DNA of 64,000 bases from Desmodus rotundus (Eukaryota; Chordata; Mammalia; Chiroptera; Phyllostomidae): contig NC_071399.1 in the NCBI RefSeq assembly GCF_022682495.2, positions 55,606,873 to 55,670,872 on the forward strand, in the 5' to 3' direction. Shown here piece after piece: positions 57,368 to 64,000 of this stretch. Each line of letters begins with the position of its first letter. Within the stretch, counting starts at the first letter, position 1. A program made the translations under genes and the position numbers. Under the pieces are notes generated by a model. It searched no databases. It was given only the letters and a program-made list of their open reading frames with translations, and was not told where the DNA came from.

Positions 57368-59914
57368 TCCTATGTATTTGCTTAGAATTTTTTTTACTAA
57401 TAGCAAATATCTTTTCAATATAGTTTTAGAAAACTTCTTATAAAAGGTAGTATATAAATACATTATATCAATTCTAAATATATACTGAATAAAATATTCA
57501 CCAGCTGATAGAATTTTCTATTTTTAAAAGTTTTAGTTAATTGTGGAAATACATTATTTCATTCATATTTTTGTTTTGTTTGTTTTTGTAGTCATTGCTT
57601 TAAAATTACATTTATGGATTTTATTTACCTCTGTGAGAGTGAATTCTGGATCCTAAATCCCTAGGTGATACTTGGTTTTGCTTCATCCCTTGAATCATTA
57701 ATAATATTTTGGTGATTTTTTTATTTTAAAAAATATTTATATTCAATTACTTGGTTTGTGAAAATATTCAGTAGTAAGTGTTGAACCTCATGAGTCCCAG
57801 AGATGTGAACATAAACATTTTAAAATTGAGGTGACTTTTGCTAAGTATTTCTGAATTACAGTGATGAAATGGTTAGTTACAGAAGTCACTTCCTAGAAAC
57901 TAACTTCACAGTTTTGTAAACTATCTAACTGTCTTCTGAAACTATCTAACCAGATCCTCTCATCATCTCAAAGTTTCTTGGATTTTATTAACAACTTCCC
58001 AAATGATATGCCTACAAGAATTTTGATGTTCGAGTTCTGAATCAGGATGTTTGCATCCATTCTGGTTTACTCTGTTCTATTTTACTTCTTACTTGAAATG
58101 TCCTTTGCAAACTTATTAATTACCTTTAACATTAACATATGTGATCTAATATGGTGTCTGAAACTAAATCAACGATCCTCAAATCAAGATGATGCATAGA
58201 TATGCCAGATAATGGAGAATTTTAAATGAGATGATTAGCTGATGACTGATCATTAACATGAATGAATTTTTCCAATCAATGCACTTGAACTAACCCAGAA
58301 AAACCCATGGCTGAGAAACGGGACAAAGAGAGGAGTCCCATTTTGAAACACAGTGTTATTATAAAAGGTATAGCATGGATGTCCTGGTGACCATGAATTG
58401 TGGCCACATTTGCCGCTACAGTGGTGAGGGGTGGGTATGAATGTGCAAAATGGTTGTATAGCTATCTAAGATTTATGGGAGTCCAAGCGTCAACAAAATA
58501 GTAAAACTATGTGAAGTGGCAACAAAAACTTCCTGGTTTTATTTTGTTTGTGTAGAAGCTGAAATAATCAACTTTAAATATCATGTGTATTATAGCAGAC
58601 TCTGTTATTTCTTTGTGAAACTGTGACAATAAGATCATCTATCATTTCCTGCTTTTCACCATTTTGACAATAAGATTTTGTTTCTTAGATATAATCTTTA
58701 AAGATTGTACACCTAGCCCTATAAGTAAGCTAATAATAGATTTTATAAGTTGTAGAAGATTGTCCTACATAGTGTTTTTAGCCTGTCTTCATCTGATTGC
58801 CTCTTCCACAAGTTTATCTACATTGCTTTGCATCTTTTGTATTTTACCCATGAGGACTACAGGGATGTCTCAAAATGTTAGCTAAAATCTCTAACAGTTT
58901 TTGACATTGCCTGATCCCAAAGGAAAACTATTGTTGGGTACTCTACTTCTACATTAATTATGACTTTTACTTCGATAAGTCATTGGAGGCTGGAAATGAT
59001 GAGTCTATTGGATAGAAAGTAAAGCCCTTTCTAGTTAATTGAATTTTTCATTTGTTGTACTGCATTAGGAGGAATTGTGTTAGCATTGAACTTACCTCAG
59101 CCTGAGTTTGATTCCTTTGATCTCTTGCTTTGTGGAATCTGTCTCTTCCTTTCTTTTAATGTTCAGTAAATGCTTACCATGCAGTTTTCTTATCCTCTGA
59201 CATAAGCTAATTAGTTTTCTCCACTAGCATTATACTATAATAACTGTTATTTCTACCATTTCTCCTTAGAGTGGTACAAGTATAACAAAGTATCTTGAAT
59301 TATATTTTCACTGTATAACTACATAAAAATGTGAAAATTTTAGAGCTGAGTAAAGCTGATATTATGCATGCAATGTAACATACCTTATCTGCTTCTCATC
59401 TTAAAGCTCCTAGATTTTTATAGACAATATTGTCGACCTGTGAAATGATATTTTGAATAGAGCAGACATTCCAGTGAGTCTAAATTTAAAGTGAGAAGTT
59501 TATCTCTAAGGTTGATCTATTGGAATTACTGATCTGATCCAAAGTAATTTAAGTAATTCAGGAGTAGTGCAACACTTCTAATTTTAAATTCAGAAGCGTT
59601 GAGGAGTTGGATTATTGGCTGAGGTACTTAGTTGATCCTCTTTCTTATCATCCTTGACTTTAGAGCCTGGCCTTTTAAAAATATGCTTCAGAAATCCATG
59701 TGCTCAGAAGCATTTGTTTCATTAATTTTGAAATAGTGTTACAAAGGTCTCTTAGTAATAAGTTCAAAGATACCCAAAACCCAAGTGTCAACATACACAA
59801 GAGAAAGAACTCTGTAAAAATGTCACAATGAATCAGAAGTTCCAAAGTGAATTTTTGGTGAAAGGGTGATCATCTTCTAATAGGCAGTCATAAGTTTTTC
59901 AAATCTTCTCCCAA
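57368..59914. other. nothing recognised
   Basis: Long AT-rich stretch with no supported gene, named repeat or RNA. The plus frame at 58664-58885 is short and without recognised motifs. Confidence 0.45.
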
Positions 59915-60118
59915 GTATATATTCATTTATCTTACTGAGAGAGGAAAAGAGAGAGAGAGAAAGAGACAAAGAAACATCGATGTGAGAGAGAAACATCCAT
60001 TGGTTGCTTCCTGTACACATCCTGACTGGATTGGGGATATGCCCTGAGCGGGGATTGAACCTGTAATCTCTTGGTGAACAGGAGGATGGTCCAACCAACT
60101 GAGCCACCTGGCCAGAGT
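59915..60118 (-). mobile_element. VES SINE, reverse orientation
   Basis: 'gaaaagagagagagagaaag', 'gaaacatcgatgtgagagag', 'gagcggggattgaacctgta' (B-box complement) and 'actgagccacctggccagag' mark a reverse VES. The box A complement is well kept. Ends are approximate and the duplication is not clear. Confidence 0.9.
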
Positions 60119-62136
60119 GGGGCAAGTTATAATTTTTTTAAAGTTTGAATCCTTACTCACTGGACCCTTGGAGTTAAAGGTGGACAGAAAATAAATTACT
60201 TTCTTTTTGTCTCTATGTTATTTTTGTTTTCAGTGTACACATTTGTAAAGCTTTTATTTTTGTTATTTGCTAGCAAGCAATTCAAAGGAAATATAATAGA
60301 TTTTATACATATTAAATTCAACATCTAAGTGGAATAGGTACCTAATTTAATCTTGCAAGTCTAAACATAAACTAACTTTTAGGAAATTGTTTTTTTCCCT
60401 TTCTTTTCTCTTTCTTTTCCTTCCTACTTTCTTTATTTCTCCCCCACCTCTTCATACCTTAATGTTCTCTTAATATCTCTCTTTTCTTTTTTTATACTCT
60501 TTTACTCCTGAAAGATATAATAGCATTTAGCAAGAGCTGGGATAATATTGTTATTATTTATTAAAATCTCAACTTCCATCCAGTACTCCCTATTTTAGTG
60601 TATGTATGCATAGTGTGTGTTTATAGTATGTACAACTATAGTGGCACACACTTTCATGCAATATATAATTTTATGGATTCATAGGACTAATATTGAAAAC
60701 AATAGTTCCAGATTAAAGAATTATTTATAAGCTAAACTTTTGGTGCTTAGTAATCATATTTCAGCATTGTTATAAACTATTTTTAACTGAGAAGCAACAT
60801 TTCAATCTGTTATTTCAAAAATATATGTTTACTTAACATTGTTCCCCAATTATATATAGTTTTTGTTTGCTTGCCCCTGTACTGGCACAAGAGAGATATA
60901 ATGCTTCATCTTTATGTTGTTTTGAACTTACATAATTTACTATTCAGCTGGAGGAAACAAGCCAGAAACTACTGTTTGATTAGGCCTTCTGGTAGAATTG
61001 GAATAATTATAGGAAGAGGAGAGGAACAGAGAAAAGGTCTTCAAAATTGGGGAAGAAGATTCAACAACTGAAAAGGGACAGGGATGGCTGTGACACGATG
61101 GAGGACAGTTGGGAGAGAGCCCTGCTCTGGAGTGGGAAACACTCTGCACACATGCGCTGTGTCCCCATCAGGGAGAAGCTGAACAGTCCGCCTGAGTGGG
61201 GGGTGTTACTGCTTAATGAGTGGACTTGTTTCCACACAAAGAGGAAAGAACAAATAAAATGTAACAGAAAACCAACACTAAAAAAAGAGAGAAAGAAACG
61301 ATTGCTGAATCTCAGAAGAGAAGAAATAGCCTAAAAACAAAAAGGAAAGCAGAGTACGTGGCAGGAAAGTGAGGACACACAGGAGCCTGGCCCTACTTAG
61401 TCCACTTCTGCTGCTCACTGCAGCCATTGCTAATCCATCCTAACACTTCTTCCTGCAGAGAAACCTTACAAGTCTAGAATCCTCCGCAAGCCAGTACTCC
61501 ATGACCTCCTAATCATTACTGGCATATGAGATGAAATCAACTTGCTATCTTAGAAATAATGCATAAGGGTTAAAGAGGCATGATAGATAGAAGTCATTTA
61601 ATTGTACCATATTTACTTGCAATGATGTAGATACATAGTTTTATTTTTTTCCTGGATATATAGTTTATTGGTTATACAGTAGTGGGAGAATGTTTACCTA
61701 AACAGAGTTTATAAGGCTGTGTTGCTCAAATTCTGGTCTACAGATAACCACCAGCAAAATCTCTAGAATCCAGAATCTCTGGATTTCTCTGCTAAAATAT
61801 GCTGAGTGAGAATTCAGGACAGAGATCAAAGAAGCTGTCTTTACAAGCACCTTGCATAAATCTATTACATAGCAAAGTTTGAAATATACAAGTATAAGCA
61901 GCACTCATCTGGGTAATGTTTCTGAGTATTAGCCCTAAAACAGTCAATGCTGACAGAGACAACCTGATAAAGTCGCTTTTCCTTAATGATAGTTTTTTTT
62001 TTAGTTTACAGCTTTAAGAGGCATTAAACATATTAGCTGAGATAACATTTAACACAGTGACTGTGTTTGCTAAGTGGAAAAACAAATACATACATTTGTA
62101 TAATATTAAAATAATATATTGATATAACATTGTTCT
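60119..62136. other. unrecognised DNA with a pyrimidine tract
   Basis: Mostly AT-rich. A CT-rich tract occupies about 60386-60500. The 61000-61330 part is purine-rich and GC-richer, with a 95-codon plus frame (61047-61334) of no recognised family. A gene is not supported. Confidence 0.45.
60386..60500 (+). repeat. pyrimidine-rich low-complexity tract
   Basis: 'ttttttccctttcttttctc' and 'tttcttttccttcctacttt' show a strand of nearly pure C and T with few interruptions. Confidence 0.75.
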
Positions 62137-62323
62137 GGCACTGGCTGGTGTGGCTCAGTTAGTTGGAGCATTGTCCCATAAACTGAAAGTGTTGGAGGGT
62201 TTGATTCCTAGTCAGGGCACATCACTGGATTGCAGATTTGGTCCCTGGTGAAGGTGTGTACATACGGCAGCCTATCGACATTTCTCTCTCTCTCCCTTAC
62301 TCTCTTTCTCTGGAGTCAATTAA
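62137..62323 (+). mobile_element. VES SINE, diverged
   Basis: 'ggcactggctggtgtggctc' opens the copy. A diverged B-box GGTTTGATTCC and 'tctctctctctcccttactc' follow. The A-rich tail is missing or decayed. 'taacattgtt' before and 'taacaatttgtt' after the element may be the remains of a duplication. Confidence 0.88.
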
Positions 62324-62961
62324 CAATTTGTTTTAAACTGCATTATTTCTGATGTTAACTATCAATGATTTAGACTAGATGAGGATGAAAACTTGGCCAG
62401 GCATAATCGGGGGATGCCTCCTAACTGGACCTTCTTTCTTTTTCAGCCTGCTGATGTTGTGTCACTTTATTAGTTCTATTCCTTCTGTTTATGAGTTCTG
62501 TAACCCTAAGAGATTGCTGCCCATTGTGATTTTCTAATAAAGACTTGTTTAATTAAATTGTGCTTGATTTCCCCCCTGGTGATACAAACCAAAGCATACC
62601 ATTTCGAGTTGTGAAGGAAGGAAAATAGCTTTTCATAGGTGGTCAGATGCAAGCCATTTCTTGTTTAACATCCTATTCCGACTACTCATAGTCAAGCCAA
62701 ATCAAAAGATTTACAGCTGTGTCTCTCTCTAAGTTTCTTTACTTTTCCCTTATATAGGTTTTCTTTTATCTTTTGTGACTTTCCTCATTTTTTCTGACTA
62801 AAATGCATTTATTCCACCTACATTCTACCCCTTCCTTACATTTGCCTGTCTAGATGAAATATTATGAACCTATGGTTATCCTTAATGTGTTTACTATATC
62901 TCTCTGTGATAGTCAAGTATACCTTATTTCTCTTATAATTTTGAAAGTACAATTCCTTGTT
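62324..62961. other. nothing recognised
   Basis: AT-rich DNA without supported content. Confidence 0.45.
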
Positions 62962-62963
62962 TA

Positions 62964-63087
62964 AAGGGGGGCAGAAGTAGGTTTTCAGTTGTGAGTACAA
63001 GAAATAATTTATTCTTGTATTACTACTTATTAATTATTGTATTATTTTCCTCATGAAAAACTGTACACCTACTTTTGCCCACCCCTG
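62964..63087 (+). mobile_element. TA-flanked MITE, copy 3
   Basis: The 124-bp element lies between TA (62962-62963) and TA (63088-63089). The left end has 'gggggcagaagtaggttttc' and the right end 'cacctacttttgcccacccc'. The interior 'tgagtacaagaaataattta' and 'ttcttgtattactacttatt' matches copy 2 in the same orientation. Confidence 0.88.
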
Positions 63088-63089
63088 TA

Positions 63090-63488
63090 TAAATATGAAC
63101 AAGGGCAGATTATTTGTTTAGCCAACACCTAGTTGTATACAGTAGGTGCTCAATTATACATGTGAAAATTAATTAATTAATAAATTATCAAGAAAGCCAG
63201 CTCTGGGAGAATTGTGTAAAAAGAGATTTCTTTTGCCTACTTGTCACTGTAACATGATCTTGCTAGAAAAAATTTTGCCCTGACTTGGACACACAGCCAC
63301 TCTATTATTCCTGAAATATAGCTCTCTTACATTTGCAAAATATCAATGGCTATTTTTGAAATTTGCATAGTGCCACTGTTACCAGGTAAACACAAAGTGT
63401 GAGGAAGAAATTCTTCCTCACTTGTGACTCACTGATATTCTGCCTAAGTAAGCACTTATGCACTTGTTTCAATTATTCTTTCAAGAAG
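63090..63488. other. nothing recognised
   Basis: AT-rich DNA between the MITE and the final L1/HAL1 5' end. Confidence 0.4.
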
Positions 63489-64000
63489 TTTTAGGACTTC
63501 AGATCAAAATGGAGGCCTAGGTAAACATGACTCGCCTCTTTACAACCACCACAACAATTACAACTAAACTACAAAACCACTATCAACCACAATAGTCAGA
63601 AAATTGAGCTATATGAAATTCTGAGAACCAAGGAATTAAAGAAGTCACATTCATTCAGATGGATAGAAGGGGTGGAGATATAGAGATACAGAATGGGCAG
63701 TACCATGTCCATGTGTGAGGGATAAAAATGAGGAGGGATATCTCAGGAGTGAGGGATCCCCACCCCACACCAGACCACCCAGCCCAGGGTTCCAGTGCCA
63801 GGAAAGATAAGTGCCCATAACTCTGGCTATAAAAATCAGTGGGGGTTGGGGCAGCAGAAGAAACTGGGCAATCCTCAAGCCTCTCCTTTTAGATGGTCTG
63901 CAATGGACTTAGGACTTATGTGGACTCACTCCCTCTGGGCTCCAGCACCAGGGCAGCACTTGAAGGGCACCAGTTGCATAAGGAGAGAAACTAAAGTGTC
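63489..64000 (+). mobile_element. 5' end of an L1 or HAL1, cut by the window end
   Basis: 'aggacttcagatcaaaatgg' followed by 'aggcctaggtaaacatgact', then 'aaaattgagctatatgaaat' and 'ctgagaaccaaggaattaaa', matches the 5'UTR seen in reverse in HAL1-b (28500 leftward). All 512 visible bases are 5'UTR and no ORF has begun. Whether ORF2 follows cannot be known from this window. A preserved 5' end suggests a full-length insertion. Confidence 0.85.

Noticed and set aside
61047..61334. 95-codon basic open frame in a purine-rich stretch
   Set aside because: The purine bias itself suppresses stops and yields lysine/arginine/glutamate-rich translation. No recognised family or gene signals are present.

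Overview
The window looks like gene-poor nuclear DNA from a bat. The main evidence is seven copies of a tRNA-derived SINE that matches the bat VES family: a GGCTGGTGTGGCTCAGTGG head, a GGTTCGAT B-box core, a CT-rich tract and an AAATAAATAAA tail. Many L1-lineage retrotransposons are also present, in the state expected of a placental mammal. The DNA is strongly AT-rich. I see no functional protein-coding gene, no true tRNA or rRNA gene and no CpG island. Almost every longer reading frame is a piece of L1/HAL1 (either strand), Tigger1, or a ribosomal-protein retrocopy. Family names rest on remembered consensus sequences, not on a search.

Layout. 1-2.9 kb: AT-rich unique DNA with MIR/L2 traces. 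2.9-5.5 kb: a Tigger1 (pogo-type) DNA transposon, reverse orientation, split by an L1 3' fragment. 5.5-16 kb: mostly unrecognised DNA with a GC-richer island at 7.9-8.4 kb, a Charlie-type hAT MITE, L2/MIR pieces and a VES. 16.1-16.7 kb: an MLT1-like LTR. 16.7-31.1 kb: a tower of nested retrotransposons. An old reverse-strand L1 (here L1-A) was invaded by a VES, a solo LTR, a complete ORF1-only half-L1 (HAL1) and a second reverse L1 (L1-B). L1-B was itself invaded by a younger L1 (L1-C), which carries extra 3' DNA, and by a second HAL1. 31.2-33.1 kb: a third complete HAL1. 35.4-36.7 kb: a solo LTR and a mariner fragment. 37.8, 42.2 and 63.0 kb: three copies of one small TA-flanked MITE. 39.7-40.4 kb: a processed RPL6 pseudogene. 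43.0-45.0 kb: a 5'-inverted L1 with HAL1, VES and hAT insertions. 49.8-52.2 kb: a solo LTR, a hAT MITE and two L1 insertions with perfect target-site duplications. 53.1 kb: a HAL1 3' piece. 63.5 kb to the end: the 5' end of another L1/HAL1 running out of the window.

How the pieces relate. Nothing here forms a pathway of host genes. The biology is retrotransposition. VES (Pol III type, no protein) and HAL1 (ORF1 only, no ORF2) both lack reverse transcriptase and presumably depended on L1 ORF2 protein. Nesting order and target-site duplications give relative ages: L1-A, then L1-B, then L1-C and HAL1s, with VES among the latest. The most notable items are the group of HAL1 elements of about 2 kb, two candidate L1 3' transductions, and the three-copy TA-flanked MITE. 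I found no defence system, CRISPR array or new gene system, and I do not claim one.
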